64,000 bases of DNA from Rhodococcus sp. BP22 (GTDB lineage: Bacteria; Actinomycetota; Actinomycetes; Mycobacteriales; Mycobacteriaceae): positions 558,001 through 622,000 of the forward strand of contig NZ_JACFTB010000001.1 in assembly GCF_014281965.1 (NCBI RefSeq), written 5' to 3'. The stretch's first letter is position 1, and each line of letters starts with the position of its first letter. This document shows positions 8,816 through 20,113 of this stretch, piece after piece. The notes beneath the pieces were generated by a model. That model saw only the letters and a program-made list of their open reading frames with translations. It had not been told where the DNA came from and ran no database searches. A program made the position numbers and the translations under genes.

Positions 8816-9786
8816 GCTTCTTCCTCGGATCCATGCCCGTCGAAAGTCACCTCGATCTCCTCGAACCCCTTGCTGCGTTGCGCTTCCGCTTGACCGGTGT
8901 AGGTGAGACGGTCACCCTCGGTAAGGATCACGTCGTCGGTGAACGGCGTCAGAAGTGAACGGGGATAGAGCTTTTCCACCCTAACCACATCGATCTCGAC
9001 GGCGAAGACGATGAGGACCGAAGCGATGTACATGAACGCCAGAAGTCCGATCACTACCGCGAATACCCCATTGGTGATCGACGCTCGGCCCACGACATAT
9101 CTGATGTACACACCGCCGAATGTCTGCAGAATCTGCCAGAGGACCCCAGCCACGATCGCCCCCGGAAGCACGTTCGAGATCGACAAGTCGCGGGCCGTCG
9201 CCAGCCGGAAAGCGACGGTGAAGACGATGATGTTGAGAAGAATGGACGCAATCAGCACCACACTGCCGTTGATGCTGCCGAAGACACCGGCAGAACTGGC
9301 AACGTTGACGGCAGTGATAGCCAGGACGGCGACCCCGACCGTGCTGAGTAGCGCAAGCCCGCGTACTCGTGAACGAATCGGGTTCGGGCGAAGGTTCTTC
9401 GGTACTGCCCACGCAACATTCATCGCATTCTGAACGGCTACGGCGACCCCGAGGCCACCGTAGAGCGAACCCAGGACACCGATGATCAGACCGAGAGTTC
9501 CGCCACCGATCTTGTCCGGTTCGCCGACCTCGTCACCGATGATGGGAATCTGACTCAGTGCCGAATCCAAGATCTGTTGCTGCAGCTGCGGGTTACCGGC
9601 CAACACGATTCCTAGGATCGTCGATCCGAGCAACAGCAACGGAAAGAGCGACAGAAATGCGTAGTAGGCGATCAGAGCAGCGAGATAGCCGCCCTGATCG
9701 TCCACGAACTTGTAGATCACCGCCAGCGGAAAGCCGAGGACCGGGTGGCGACGCTGAACTCGGTCCACCCGTGCGGCGACAGACAC
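8794..9786 (-). CDS. YihY/BrkB-family inner membrane protein
   Basis: 330 aa with about six transmembrane segments between residues 30 and 270. The family start is clear: RRHPVLGFPLAVIYKFVDD, then GGYLAALIAYYAFLSLFPLL. These proteins were once misnamed ribonuclease BN, but they are polytopic membrane proteins with no proven transport activity. The C-terminal 60 residues are hydrophilic and acidic. It lies 16 bases downstream of gltX on the same strand, so they probably share a transcript. Stop-end overlap of 22 bp with the convergent polymerase gene. Confidence 0.88.
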   Translation of the reverse strand: MSVAARVDRVQRRHPVLGFPLAVIYKFVDDQGGYLAALIAYYAFLSLFPLLLLGSTILGIVLAGNPQLQQQILDSALSQIPIIGDEVGEPDKIGGGTLGLIIGVLGSLYGGLGVAVAVQNAMNVAWAVPKNLRPNPIRSRVRGLALLSTVGVAVLAITAVNVASSAGVFGSINGSVVLIASILLNIIVFTVAFRLATARDLSISNVLPGAIVAGVLWQILQTFGGVYIRYVVGRASITNGVFAVVIGLLAFMYIASVLIVFAVEIDVVRVEKLYPRSLLTPFTDDVILTEGDRLTYTGQAEAQRSKGFEEIEVTFDGHGSEEEAQSSGSA

Positions 9787-9802
9787 CTGGTTACCGCGCC
9801 GA

Positions 9803-11275
9803 TCAGCCGATGGAGGCGCGCGCAGCGCCGAGTCGCGCGAGCGTCTTCTCGCGCCCGAGGAGTTCCATCGACTCGTACAGTGGCGGAGAGATGTGTGATC
9901 CGGTCACCGCGACGCGGACCGGTGCAAAAGCCTTGCGCGGCTTGAGTTCCAAGCCGTCGATCAGTGCGGCTTTGAGCGTCGCCTCCAGATCTGCTGTGCG
10001 CCAGGAAGACAACTCTGTCAATGCTGTGATCGTCGCGTCGAGAACGGGTCCGGCATCGGCAGTCAGGTTCTTCGCCGCCGCCGCCGGGTCTATTCCGAAG
10101 TCGCTGTCGGCGACGTAGAGAAACTTCAGCAGTCCCCAGGCGTCCGACAACACCACGATGCGTGTCTGCACGAGATCGGCGGCCACGGCAAACTGCTCCT
10201 CGTCGACCTGCTCGGGCAAATGCCCCTGCTCGGTCAGGAACGTACGCAGTCGCGCTGCGAAATCCGCAGGTTCGAGCAGCCGAATGTGCTCGGCATTGAT
10301 GGCATCGGCCTTCTTCTGGTCGAATCGAGCCGGGTTGGAGTTCACGGTGGAGATGTCGAACGCCGCCACCATTTCGTCGAGCGAGAAGACGTCATGGTCG
10401 TCGGAAATGCCCCAGCCGAGAAGCGCCAAATAGTTCAGCAGTCCCTCGGGCACGAATCCGCGGTCACGGTGGATGAAGAGATTGGATTCGGGATCGCGCT
10501 TGGAGAGTTTCTTGTTCCCCGGGCCCATTACGAACGGGAGGTGGCCGAATTCTGGTGTGCTGTCCGCGACACCGATCCGGATGAGCGCCTCGTACAACGC
10601 CAACTGTCGCGGGGTCGAGGACAACAGGTCCTCTCCGCGAAGCACGTGCGTGATCTTCATCAGCGCGTCGTCCACAGGATTCACCAACGTGTACAACGGA
10701 ATCCCGTTGCCTCGGGTGAGTGCGAAGTCCGGCACCGTGCCGGCTTTGAATGTCGTCTCCCCGCGGACGAGGTCCGTCCACGACAGATCGTGATCGGGCA
10801 TACGCAACCGAACGACGGGGCTGCGGCCTTCGTCGAGGAACTTCTGTCGGTGCTCGTCGGTCAGATCCCGATCGAAGTTGTCGTAGCCCAACTTGGGGTC
10901 CCGCCCGGCGGCCTTGTGGCGGGTCTCGACCTCCTCGGGGGTCGAGAAGGAGTGGTACGCCTCTCCCGCTTCGAGCAACTGTCGGACTACATCGAGATGT
11001 TGATCACGCCGGAGCGACTGTCGATACGGTTCGTACGGCCCACCGACCTCCGGGCCCTCGTCCCAGGTGAGCCCGAGCCATCGTAGTGCGTCGAGGATCG
11101 CCGCATACGACTCTTCGGAATCACGTGCTGCATCGGTGTCTTCGATGCGGAAGACGAAAGCACCACCATGATGGCGCGCGAACGCCCAGTTGAACAGAGC
11201 CGTGCGGATCAAGCCCACGTGCGGGGTGCCGGTCGGTGACGGACAGAATCGGACTCGTACTTCGTTGGAGGTCAT
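9803..11275 (-). CDS. gltX: Glutamyl-tRNA synthetase (non-discriminating type expected)
   Basis: 490 aa class I synthetase that attaches glutamate to tRNA-Glu and, in organisms lacking GlnRS, to tRNA-Gln. The N-terminus [20 protein letters not shown] contains the HIGH-equivalent (PHVG). [10 protein letters not shown] is the KMSKS loop. The length is normal. gatC, gatA, gatB and a tRNA-Gln in the same window support a non-discriminating enzyme. Starts 36 bases after the FAH-family gene on the same strand, which suggests one operon FAH-gltX-yihY, the same order as M. tuberculosis Rv2993c-Rv2992c. Confidence 0.97.
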   Translation of the reverse strand: MTSNEVRVRFCPSPTGTPHVGLIRTALFNWAFARHHGGAFVFRIEDTDAARDSEESYAAILDALRWLGLTWDEGPEVGGPYEPYRQSLRRDQHLDVVRQLLEAGEAYHSFSTPEEVETRHKAAGRDPKLGYDNFDRDLTDEHRQKFLDEGRSPVVRLRMPDHDLSWTDLVRGETTFKAGTVPDFALTRGNGIPLYTLVNPVDDALMKITHVLRGEDLLSSTPRQLALYEALIRIGVADSTPEFGHLPFVMGPGNKKLSKRDPESNLFIHRDRGFVPEGLLNYLALLGWGISDDHDVFSLDEMVAAFDISTVNSNPARFDQKKADAINAEHIRLLEPADFAARLRTFLTEQGHLPEQVDEEQFAVAADLVQTRIVVLSDAWGLLKFLYVADSDFGIDPAAAAKNLTADAGPVLDATITALTELSSWRTADLEATLKAALIDGLELKPRKAFAPVRVAVTGSHISPPLYESMELLGREKTLARLGAARASIG

Positions 11276-11311
11276 AGCTCGCTCGCGTTCGAGGGGAAGG
11301 TGAAAGGATCG

Positions 11312-12085
11312 TCAGTTCTTGGCGGCGACAGGGTTGGTCAGCGTGCCGATGCCCTCGACCGTGACCGACACCGACTGGCCCGCAATGATCGGGCCGACGC
11401 CCTCGGGGGTACCGGTGAGAATCACGTCGCCGGGCAGCAGGGTCATGACGGCCGAGACCCACTCGATGATCTCAGGGATGTCGTGCAGCAGCAACGACGT
11501 CCTACTGCGCTGTTTCACTTCACCGTCGACCTCGGTCGTGATTTCGAGGTCGGAGGCGTCGAGCGAGGTCTCGATCCAAGGCCCGAGTGGGCAGAACGTG
11601 TCGTGCCCCTTGGCCCTGGTCCATTGACCGTCGTGCCGTTGATGGTCACGAGCGGACACGTCGTTCGCGACGGTATAACCCAGGACCACATCGAGAGCTT
11701 TGGCGGCAGGCACGTCCTTGCACGGACGCCCGATCACGATGGCCAGTTCGCCTTCGTAGTGAACCTCGTTCGAGGTAGCCGGCAACATGATGGGCGCTCC
11801 CGGCCCGACGATCGAGGTGTTCGGCTTGATGAAGATAACGGGATCCTTGGGGGCCTCCCCGCCCATCTCGGCTACATGTGCAGCGTAGTTCTTTCCGATC
11901 GCTATGACTTTGCTGGCGAGGATCGGGGCGAGCAGACGAACGTCGGCCAGCGGCCACGACCGGCCTGTGAAAGTCGGAGTGCCGAAGGGATGTTCGGCAA
12001 TCTCCTTGGCGGTGCGTTCTTCACCCTCTCCCTCGATACTCACGAATGCCACACCATCAGGACTTGCAATTCGACCCAGACGCAT
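11312..12085 (-). CDS. Fumarylacetoacetate hydrolase family protein
   Basis: 257 aa. The FAH C-terminal domain covers residues 55-255 with the metal-binding pattern HYEGELAIVIG (two acidic ligands) and TVANDVSARDHQ. KVIAIGKNYAAHVAEMG is the typical entry to the fold. Family members cleave C-C bonds in acylpyruvates or decarboxylate/isomerise homoprotocatechuate ring-fission products, and the exact substrate is not predictable. Synteny with Rv2993c, often labelled a 2-hydroxyhepta-2,4-diene-1,7-dioate isomerase. First gene of the unit leading to gltX, and its start region overlaps the upstream flank of the divergent MFS gene. Confidence 0.88.
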   Translation of the reverse strand: MRLGRIASPDGVAFVSIEGEGEERTAKEIAEHPFGTPTFTGRSWPLADVRLLAPILASKVIAIGKNYAAHVAEMGGEAPKDPVIFIKPNTSIVGPGAPIMLPATSNEVHYEGELAIVIGRPCKDVPAAKALDVVLGYTVANDVSARDHQRHDGQWTRAKGHDTFCPLGPWIETSLDASDLEITTEVDGEVKQRSRTSLLLHDIPEIIEWVSAVMTLLPGDVILTGTPEGVGPIIAGQSVSVTVEGIGTLTNPVAAKN

Positions 12086-12219
12086 GTCGAAAGTCTATCG
12101 ACCTTCCTTTTCGCGGCGTCCATGCCGTCCGATGCAGCGTGCGGTACGGGTGTAACGTCGCACCTGGATTTCAGATACCAAGATCTCAAGTCCACATAGT
12201 GGGAATCAGGAATGGGGCC

Positions 12220-13416
12220 ATGACTGCAACAGATCGCGCAGCCGACACCGACAGCGCCCGAAAGTGGTTGATGCTCGCCCTCGGAATGCTCGCGCAGACT
12301 TCAGGCGCGGTCTTCATCAACGGAGCTGCATTTCTCATTCCCGCTCTGCACGAGGACCGCGGGTTGAGCCTGCCCAGTGCCGGACTGCTCGTAGCGATGC
12401 CGACGGTGGGCATCATGCTCACGCTGATCGCTTGGGGGATGCTCGTCGACCGCATCGGCGAACGCCTCGTACTCACTATCGGGCTCGGCCTCACTGCGGC
12501 TGCCAGCTTCGCGGCGTACTTCACCACCTCGTTCGAGATGCTCGGCTTGTGCCTGCTGATCGGAGGAATGGCCGCAGCCAGCGCGAACAGTGCGTCTGGA
12601 CGCGTCGTCGTGGGATGGTTCCCACCCCAGCGACGCGGCCTCGCCATGGGAATTCGCCAGATGTCGGTACCACTGGGCGTCGCCATCGCTGCGCTGTCGA
12701 TACCGCCCATCGCGAAAGACCACGGCATCTCGGCGGCCCTGCTGGTCCCCGCAGTCATCTGCACACTGGGCGCCGTGCTGTGTCTGGCCGTCGTCGATCC
12801 CCCACGCCCGACGCGCGCCGATGCAGCCGAACAGGGACTACTTGCCAACCCGTACAGGGCCAGTTCTCAACTCTGGCGGATTCATTCCACCTCGATCCTG
12901 CTCGTGGTGCCTCAATACGTCGTGTGGACCTATGCGCTCCTCTGGCTCATGGCCGATCGCGAGTGGTCGGCAGCCTCGGCAGGCATCTTGGTGACCGTCA
13001 CCCAAATCCTCGGAGCGTTCGGTCGCATGGGAGTCGGCGCACTATCGGACCGTGTCGGAAGCCGAATGCGTCCGTTGCGATGGGTCGCAATCTCGACGAC
13101 CGTGAGCATGCTCGCGCTCGCAGTCACCGACTGGCTGGACTCCCCCATCTCCATCGCGCTATTGGTCGTGGCCTCGATCGTCACCGTCGCACCCAACGGG
13201 TTGGCATTCACTGCCGTCGCCGAGTACTCGGGTTCCTATTGGAGCGGGCGCGCGCTGGGTGTCCAGAACACTGGGCAGTTCATTGCAGCTTCGCTCGTCC
13301 CGCCGGTCTTCGGCGCCCTCGCTGCAGTCAGCTTTCCGCTGGCATTCCTGGTATCGGCTGTCTTCCCTGCTCTGTCCGTCCCCGTCATCCCCGAGGATCA
13401 CGAGAGCAACGAGTAA
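12220..13416 (+). CDS. Major facilitator superfamily transporter
   Basis: 398 aa with 12 predicted transmembrane segments. The conserved loop 2-3 motif appears as WGMLVDRIGERLVL and is repeated in the second half as GVGALSDRVGSRMRP. It occupies the place of Rv2994. The substrate is unknown, and drug or metabolite export is the usual guess. I chose the ATG at 12220 (MTATDRAAD...). An in-frame GTG at 12199 is also possible. The frame is open further upstream, but that part is not protein-like and overlaps the FAH gene on the other strand. Confidence 0.85.
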   Translation: MTATDRAADTDSARKWLMLALGMLAQTSGAVFINGAAFLIPALHEDRGLSLPSAGLLVAMPTVGIMLTLIAWGMLVDRIGERLVLTIGLGLTAAASFAAYFTTSFEMLGLCLLIGGMAAASANSASGRVVVGWFPPQRRGLAMGIRQMSVPLGVAIAALSIPPIAKDHGISAALLVPAVICTLGAVLCLAVVDPPRPTRADAAEQGLLANPYRASSQLWRIHSTSILLVVPQYVVWTYALLWLMADREWSAASAGILVTVTQILGAFGRMGVGALSDRVGSRMRPLRWVAISTTVSMLALAVTDWLDSPISIALLVVASIVTVAPNGLAFTAVAEYSGSYWSGRALGVQNTGQFIAASLVPPVFGALAAVSFPLAFLVSAVFPALSVPVIPEDHESNE

Positions 13417-13430
13417 AGACCGAAAACGAA

Positions 13431-13476
13431 CGAATGCCCCTCACCGCACCCAGCAGGTGCACGTGAGAGGCATTCG
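13431..13476. terminator. Bidirectional hairpin between the MFS gene and leuB
   Basis: Arms CGAATGCCCCTCAC and GTGAGAGGCATTCG pair with one mismatch around an 18-nt loop. It sits 15 bases after the MFS stop and 19 bases after the leuB stop on the other strand, the expected place for a shared terminator. No long T run. Confidence 0.7.
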
Positions 13477-13494
13477 ATGCACTCAGCGAGAGAT

Positions 13495-14505
13495 TTACAG
13501 CTTGGCAGCGATCCGGTCGCCGATTTCGGTGGTGGTCGCCGATGCGGACCCCCGGGAAGCGAGGTCTGCAGCAACTGCAGCTTCGACTCGTGCTGCGTTG
13601 GCGGAGTCGCCAAGATGCGCCAAAAGTAGCGACACCGACAGAATTGCTGCCGTCGGATCCGCTTTGCCTTGCCCTGCGATATCCGGGGCACTGCCGTGCA
13701 CCGGCTCGAACATGCTGGGGTTGGTGCCCGTCGCATCGATGTTTCCACTGGCTGCGAGGCCGATGCCGCCGCTGACGGCAGCGGAGAGGTCCGTGACGAT
13801 GTCACCGAAAAGATTGTCGGTGACGATGACGTCGAACCGGCCCGGGTCGGTGACGAGGTGAATCATCGCGGCATCGATGTGCTGGTATGCGACCTCGACG
13901 TCAGCGAATTCCTTGGAGACTTCTTCCACCGTCCGCGCCCAGAGACTGCCGGCGAACGCGAGCACGTTGGTCTTGTGAAGCAGCGTGAGGTGTTTACGCC
14001 GGCCGAGAGCGCGAGCGAACGCGTCGCGAACCACACGCTCGACACCGAAGCGGGTATTGACGCTCACCTCGGTCGCAACCTCGTGCGGGGTGTTCACCCG
14101 CAGTGCTCCACCATTGCCGGTGTACGGCCCTTCGGTTCCCTCGCGTACGACGAGCACGTCGATTTCTTTGTTACCTGCGAGCGGTCCGGTCACCCCGGGG
14201 TACAACTTCGCCGGACGAATATTGACGTGGTGATCGAGTGCGAAGCGTGCATTGAGCAACAGGCCGCGTTCGAGGATGCCGCTGGGTACCGACGGGTCGC
14301 CGATGGCACCCAAGAGAATTGCGTCGTGTCCCCGAATCTCTTCCAGGACCGACTCGGGAAGAAGTTCGCCGGTCGCGTTGTAGCGGCGGGCCCCGAGGTC
14401 GTATTCGGTCTTCTCGACTCCGGGCACGACGATGTCCAGCACCTTCAATGCCTGTTCGACGACCTCAGGGCCGATTCCATCTCCAGCGATGACGGCGAGC
14501 TTCAT
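13495..14505 (-). CDS. leuB: 3-isopropylmalate dehydrogenase
   Basis: 336 aa, oxidises and decarboxylates 3-isopropylmalate in leucine synthesis (NAD, Mg2+). Begins [16 protein letters not shown], and the adenine-binding loop [15 protein letters not shown] and the metal site [13 protein letters not shown] are present. The shorter length is typical of the actinobacterial branch. The frame is open 34 codons further upstream, but the ATG used here has AGGAG 5 bases before it and the conserved N-terminus. It is 43 bases downstream of serA on the same strand. Confidence 0.97.
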   Translation of the reverse strand: MKLAVIAGDGIGPEVVEQALKVLDIVVPGVEKTEYDLGARRYNATGELLPESVLEEIRGHDAILLGAIGDPSVPSGILERGLLLNARFALDHHVNIRPAKLYPGVTGPLAGNKEIDVLVVREGTEGPYTGNGGALRVNTPHEVATEVSVNTRFGVERVVRDAFARALGRRKHLTLLHKTNVLAFAGSLWARTVEEVSKEFADVEVAYQHIDAAMIHLVTDPGRFDVIVTDNLFGDIVTDLSAAVSGGIGLAASGNIDATGTNPSMFEPVHGSAPDIAGQGKADPTAAILSVSLLLAHLGDSANAARVEAAVAADLASRGSASATTTEIGDRIAAKL

Positions 14506-14548
14506 TGAACTCCTCGTTCTGTGTAATGCGTTCGGGATGAGACGGTGC

Positions 14549-16144
14549 TCAGGACAGGTCGACGAGTTCGATCGTCGATGCGCCGACCGCGGCGGCAATG
14601 CTTGCACTCAGTTCCGACGGCACGTCCTTGTCGACGCGGAGCAGGATCGTGGCGCCTTCACCCTCGGTGTCCTGGCTGAGCGCTGCAGCCTGGATGTCGA
14701 TTCCGGCGTCACCGAGCAGTGTGCCGATGCGGCCGAGGCTGCCGGGCTGATCTGCGTAGTTGACGATGAGGTTCTTGCCCTCGGCCCGAAGATCGAAGTT
14801 GCGGCCGTTGATGTTGACGATCTTCTCGACCTGCTTGGTGCCGGTGAGAGTGCCTGCAACGTTGAGGACGGTTCCATCGCCGTATACGGCGCGAATGTCG
14901 ACGACGCTGCGATGGTTCTCACTCTCGGGTGCCTTGGTGACCTCGGCGGTGACCCCGCGCTCCTCGGCAAGTGACGGAGCGTTGACGAAGGTGACCGAGT
15001 CTTCGATGACGGCAGAGAAAAGGCCGCGCAGTGCCGACAGCTTGAGGATCTCGACATCTTCGGCAGCGAGCTCGCCGCGCACATCGACCGACAACGAGGA
15101 AGGCAGTTCTTCGGAGAGTGCGCCGAGAAGCACGCCCTGCTTACGGACGATCTCGAGCCAAGGCGACACCTCTTCGCCGACTGCGCCACCCTTGACGTTG
15201 ACTGCGTCGGGAACGAATTCACCTGCGAGAGCAAGCAATACAGACTTCGCGACGTCGGTGCCCGCACGGTCCTGAGCTTCGGTAGTCGATGCTCCGAGGT
15301 GGGGGGTGACGACGGCCTGCGGCAGCTCGAACAGCGGGCTGTCGGTGCACGGCTCGGACGCATAGACGTCGATTCCGGCAGCGAACACGTGGCCGCTGGT
15401 GATGGCGTCAGCGAGCGCCTGCTCGTCGACGAGACCGCCGCGGGCGGCGTTGACGACGATGACACCCGGCTTGGTCTTCGCGAGGGCTTCCTTACCGATG
15501 ATGCCCTTGGTTTCGGGGGTCTTCGGAAGGTGCACGGAGAACATGTCGGCGCGTGTCAGCAGTTCGTCGAGAGAGACGAGCTCGATTCCGAGCTGGGCAG
15601 CGCGAGCAGCGGAGACGTAGGGGTCGTACGCGATGACATGCGTCTCGAAGGCAGCCATACGCTGAGCGAACAGCTGGCCGATACGGCCGAGTCCGACGAC
15701 TCCCACCGTCTTGCCGAAGATTTCGACACCGTTGAACTTGCTGCGCTTCCACTCGTGCTGACGCAGCGTGGCGTCGGCAGCGGGGATCTGGCGAGCAGCG
15801 GACAGCAACAGCGTCACAGCATGCTCGGCAGCAGTGTGGATATTCGACGTCGGGGCATTGACCACGAGGACGCCACGCTCGGTGGCGGCAGGCACGTCGA
15901 CGTTGTCGAGGCCGACACCCGCGCGAGCGACGATCTTGAGTTTCGTGCCGGCGGCGAGAACCTCGGCGTCGACCGTGGTGGCGGATCGGACGAGGATGGC
16001 GTCGGCTTCGGGGACTGCCGCGAGAAGTGCGGGGCGATCCGGGCCGTCGACCCAACGGACCTCTACGCCGTCGCCGAGTGCCTCGACTGTGGACTGCGCA
16101 AGTTTATCGGCGATCAGAACGACAGGACGGCCTGGCTGACTCAC
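14549..16144 (-). CDS. serA: D-3-phosphoglycerate dehydrogenase
   Basis: 531 aa type I enzyme, first step of serine synthesis (3-phosphoglycerate to 3-phosphohydroxypyruvate). NAD-binding motif [17 protein letters not shown], catalytic His in [13 protein letters not shown], then an intervening regulatory domain (about 320-450) and a C-terminal ACT domain (about 455-530, starting near [16 protein letters not shown]). This four-domain layout is the serine-inhibited form known from M. tuberculosis SerA1. The start is GTG ([15 protein letters not shown]), with AGGGAGTTCTTC upstream. Likely co-transcribed with leuB. serB at the other end of the window completes part of the same pathway. Confidence 0.97.
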   Translation of the reverse strand: MSQPGRPVVLIADKLAQSTVEALGDGVEVRWVDGPDRPALLAAVPEADAILVRSATTVDAEVLAAGTKLKIVARAGVGLDNVDVPAATERGVLVVNAPTSNIHTAAEHAVTLLLSAARQIPAADATLRQHEWKRSKFNGVEIFGKTVGVVGLGRIGQLFAQRMAAFETHVIAYDPYVSAARAAQLGIELVSLDELLTRADMFSVHLPKTPETKGIIGKEALAKTKPGVIVVNAARGGLVDEQALADAITSGHVFAAGIDVYASEPCTDSPLFELPQAVVTPHLGASTTEAQDRAGTDVAKSVLLALAGEFVPDAVNVKGGAVGEEVSPWLEIVRKQGVLLGALSEELPSSLSVDVRGELAAEDVEILKLSALRGLFSAVIEDSVTFVNAPSLAEERGVTAEVTKAPESENHRSVVDIRAVYGDGTVLNVAGTLTGTKQVEKIVNINGRNFDLRAEGKNLIVNYADQPGSLGRIGTLLGDAGIDIQAAALSQDTEGEGATILLRVDKDVPSELSASIAAAVGASTIELVDLS

Positions 16145-16263
16145 GTGAAGAACTCCCTATGTCATCGGAAATGATGCTGTCGATCGGAATGAAGAATGGC
16201 GTGGTGCGGCACAAGTTTAGATGCCGAGGTGGGGCGCATCGGTGTCGCCCTCACGACCCGGGA

Positions 16264-16308
16264 AGAGGGGCGCCCTCACGCACTGGTCAGTGCGTGGGGC
16301 GCCCCTCT
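16264..16308. terminator. Strong hairpin terminator downstream of ilvC
   Basis: A near-perfect inverted repeat of about 21-bp arms (AGAGGGGCGCCC...CACTG and its complement) with a 2-nt loop, in the gap between the ilvC stop and the serA start, both minus strand. It separates ilvBNC from serA-leuB. Confidence 0.85.
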
Positions 16309-16344
16309 CGTCAAGCAGGTACTACCGAACGAATTCGGCTGCGA

Positions 16345-17361
<1,017 letters not shown>

Positions 17362-17408
17362 TTACTACCTTTCCTCTTGGGTTTTACGCTAGTTCGTCAC
17401 TGCGGTCG

Positions 17409-17912
17409 CTAGCGCGACGCGGTGATCGATTTCGGTCCACGTCCGACGGCAACGACTCCCGACTGGACTATTTCTCGAATTCCATAGGGGTCCAACATCT
17501 TGAGCAACGCATCGAGTTTCGACCTCGTTCCCGTTGCTTCGACCGTGACCGCCTCGGGCGACACGTCGATAACCTTGGCGCGGAACAGGTTCACGGTCTC
17601 GATGACCTCACTACGCACGCTCGAGTCGGCCCGCACCTTGATCAGGACCAGTTCGCGGGCCACCGAGGAATCGTCGTCCTGCTCGACGATCTTGATGACG
17701 TTGATGAGCTTGTTCAGCTGCTTGGTCACCTGTTCCAGCGGGAACTCGTCGACAGTGACCACGATCGTCATCCGCGAGATCTCTGGGATCTCCGTCCCAC
17801 CCACGGCGAGCGAGGAGATGTTGAATCCGCGTCGCGAGAACAATGCCGCGACTCGGGCGAGGACGCCTGGCTTGTCCTCGACGAGAACGCTGAGGGTGTG
17901 GCTCGTGCTCAC
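17409..17912 (-). CDS. ilvN: Acetolactate synthase regulatory (small) subunit
   Basis: 167 aa. N-terminal ACT domain ([24 protein letters not shown]) that binds valine for feedback inhibition, and a C-terminal ALS_ss domain ending [20 protein letters not shown]. It activates IlvB and confers Val sensitivity. The GTG start overlaps the ilvB stop by 4 bases (GTGA), a standard coupled pair that keeps subunits in balance. Confidence 0.97.
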   Translation of the reverse strand: MSTSHTLSVLVEDKPGVLARVAALFSRRGFNISSLAVGGTEIPEISRMTIVVTVDEFPLEQVTKQLNKLINVIKIVEQDDDSSVARELVLIKVRADSSVRSEVIETVNLFRAKVIDVSPEAVTVEATGTRSKLDALLKMLDPYGIREIVQSGVVAVGRGPKSITASR

Positions 17913-19858
17913 TTGTCGGTGCCTTTCGCTTCGCCGTGCGCCTGCTCGCGTGCCATAGCTTCTTCGATCACGGCAGGCTCGGCGCCCGTTGCCTCGTCAT
18001 CGTCGAACAATGGCCGAATTCCGCGGGCAGCCATGATCTCGTCGTTTCCAGTGCCTGCTGCGACCATCGGCCACACCTGGGCGTCGGCGCCAACGATGAA
18101 GTCGATGACCACCGGGCGGTCGTTGATCGCACGGGCCTGCGCGATGACGTCCTCGACATCCTCTTCCCGCTCGCACCGCAGTCCTACGCACCCGAGCGCT
18201 TCGGCGAGCATGACGAAGTCCGGGATGCGCTTGGCGCCGTGCGTACCCAGGTTCGTGTTGGAGTACCGCTCTTCGTAGAACAGGGTCTGCCACTGGCGCA
18301 CCATGCCCAGGTTGCCGTTGTTGATCACAGCGACCTTGATGGGGATGCCTTCGACTGCGCAGGTAGCCAGTTCCTGATTGGTCATCTGGAAGCAGCCGTC
18401 ACCGTCGATCGCCCACACCTCGGCGTCGGGCAATCCCATCTTTGCGCCCATCGCTGCGGGCACCGCGTAACCCATGGTTCCGAGTCCACCCGAGTTCAGC
18501 CATGTGCGCGGCTTCTCGTACTTGATGAACTGGGCGGCCCACATCTGATGCTGGCCCACTCCCGCGCAGTAGATCGCATCCGGGCCGGCGAACTTACCGA
18601 CCGAGGAGATGACGAACTCCGGCGACATCGCACCGTCGGTCGGACGGTCGTAGCTCAGCGGGTAAGTCTTGCGGATGTCGTCGAGATAGACCCACCAGTC
18701 GGCGAGATCGAGCGTCGTTCCGGTCGCCCGGTCCGCGCGGATGGCCTCGATGAGTTCGGTGATGACCTCTTTGCAGTCGCCCACGATCGGGACGTCCGCG
18801 TAGCGGTTCTTACCGATCTCGGCCGGATCGATGTCGGCGTGGATGACCTTCGCGTTGGTGGCGAACGTGGACAACTGCCCGGTGACGCGGTCGTCGAAGC
18901 GCGCGCCGAGAGTGATGAGTAGATCACTGCGCTGCAGCGCAGCGACGGCAGCGACTGTCCCGTGCATTCCGGGCATGCCGAGATTGAGCTGATGGCTGTC
19001 CGGGAACGCTCCCCTGGCCATGAGCGTCGTGACGACGGGGATCCCGGTCAGCTCGGCGAGCTCGAGCAGTTCGGCGGAGCTGTTGGACTTGATGACGCCG
19101 CCGCCGACGTAGAGGACCGGCTGCTTGGCGTCAGCGATGTAGCGTGCCGCCTCGCGAACCTGCTTCCCGTGAGGCTTGGTGACCGGTCGGTAGCCGGGCA
19201 GACGCATCTCCGGCGGCCACGAGAAGGTGGTCTGCGCCTGGAGCACGTCTTTCGGGATATCGACGAGCACAGCACCGGGACGTCCCGAGGCAGCGAGATA
19301 GAACGCCTCGGCCATGATGCGGGGGATGTCGGCACCGTCGGTGATCAAGAAGTTGTGCTTGGTCACCGGCATCGTGATGCCCGAGATGTCGGCTTCCTGG
19401 AAACCATCGGTACCGATGAGCGACCGGGCGACCTGACCGGTGATCGCAACGATGGGGACCGAGTCCATCTGAGCGTCGGCGAGCGGAGTGACAAGGTTGG
19501 TCGCTCCGGGGCCGGAGGTCGCCATGCACACGCCGACACGGCCGGTGGCTTGCGCATAACCGGTCGCGGCATGTCCGGCGCCTTGCTCATGGCGAACCAG
19601 GACGTGTCGAACCTTCTTCGAATCGAAGAGCGGGTCGTAGACGGGCAGAACTGCCCCTCCCGGAATGCCGAAGACAGTGTCGACGTCGAGTTCTTCGAGC
19701 GCTCGGACAACGGACTGTGCGCCGGTCACCTTCTCGGGCGCGATGTGACGACGCGATCCGTCGATGGGTCCGGCCGTCGGCGTTTCGGACGTCGACGAGC
19801 TGTTGACTGTGCCCGACTTACGAGTCGTGGGCCCTGGGCGTGCGGTTGGTGCGCTCAC
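17909..19858 (-). CDS. ilvB: Acetolactate synthase catalytic (large) subunit
   Basis: 649 aa ThDP enzyme, first common step of valine/isoleucine synthesis. Catalytic Glu is in [16 protein letters not shown]. The ThDP/Mg motif starts [17 protein letters not shown] and ends [11 protein letters not shown]. An N-terminal Ser/Thr/Pro-rich stretch of about 40 residues precedes the fold, as in mycobacteria. I chose the GTG at 19858 because GAGGAAGCAGCA is upstream. The frame stays open another 68 codons, but that region is the attenuator leader, not protein. Translationally coupled to ilvN. Confidence 0.97.
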   Translation of the reverse strand: MSAPTARPGPTTRKSGTVNSSSTSETPTAGPIDGSRRHIAPEKVTGAQSVVRALEELDVDTVFGIPGGAVLPVYDPLFDSKKVRHVLVRHEQGAGHAATGYAQATGRVGVCMATSGPGATNLVTPLADAQMDSVPIVAITGQVARSLIGTDGFQEADISGITMPVTKHNFLITDGADIPRIMAEAFYLAASGRPGAVLVDIPKDVLQAQTTFSWPPEMRLPGYRPVTKPHGKQVREAARYIADAKQPVLYVGGGVIKSNSSAELLELAELTGIPVVTTLMARGAFPDSHQLNLGMPGMHGTVAAVAALQRSDLLITLGARFDDRVTGQLSTFATNAKVIHADIDPAEIGKNRYADVPIVGDCKEVITELIEAIRADRATGTTLDLADWWVYLDDIRKTYPLSYDRPTDGAMSPEFVISSVGKFAGPDAIYCAGVGQHQMWAAQFIKYEKPRTWLNSGGLGTMGYAVPAAMGAKMGLPDAEVWAIDGDGCFQMTNQELATCAVEGIPIKVAVINNGNLGMVRQWQTLFYEERYSNTNLGTHGAKRIPDFVMLAEALGCVGLRCEREEDVEDVIAQARAINDRPVVIDFIVGADAQVWPMVAAGTGNDEIMAARGIRPLFDDDEATGAEPAVIEEAMAREQAHGEAKGTDK

Positions 19859-19904
19859 TGCTGCTTCCTCAGGATTTTCGAGTTCTGGGCGATCTCTGGG
19901 CAAG

Positions 19905-19937
19905 AAAAAACCCCCGTCAGCAGTAGCTGTACGAGGG
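19905..19937 (-). terminator. Attenuator terminator in the ilvB leader
   Basis: On the minus strand, CCCTCGT-A-CAGC-TACT-GCTG-ACGGGGG forms a compound hairpin (one G-U pair), followed directly by a run of T. It lies between the leader peptide and ilvB and therefore inside the transcribed region, which only makes sense as a conditional terminator. Confidence 0.85.
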
Positions 19938-19968
19938 TGGCGCGTCGATGCGAGTTTGAACAACCGGC

Positions 19969-20040
19969 TCAGGCGTTGACGCGCCGGCCGATTACGAGTA
20001 TCCAATTCCGCTTCACGTGCTCGACGGTAGGCGCGCGCAT
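19969..20040 (-). CDS. ilvB leader peptide with Ile-Leu-Val-Ile control codons
   Basis: Short ORF of 23 codons from the ATG at 20040, or 15 from the in-frame GTG at 20016 (M)[14 protein letters not shown], then stop. Four consecutive branched-chain codons ATA-CTC-GTA-ATC sit 31 bases before the terminator arm. Ribosome stalling at these codons when Ile, Leu or Val is scarce should let an antiterminator form and ilvBNC be read. The arrangement matches known actinobacterial ilvB leader attenuators. Neither start has a good Shine-Dalgarno, so the true start is uncertain. A CATAAT box on the same strand (about 20073-20078) is a possible -10. Confidence 0.8.
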   Translation of the reverse strand: MRAPTVEHVKRNWILVIGRRVNA

Positions 20041-20113
20041 AGGGAAGAGTCAAACTCGTCACGACGCAATCCCATTATGTGAGATCGCGCAGTTGCAATG
20101 CGAGGATGAAGGG

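Noticed and set aside
19859-20062. 68-codon N-terminal extension of ilvB
   Set aside because: It overlaps the leader peptide and terminator; the GTG at 19858 has a proper Shine-Dalgarno.
18962-20113. Long upstream extension of the PH-domain gene
   Set aside because: It is antisense to most of ilvB and its attenuator. The PH protein has a good GTG start at 20114.
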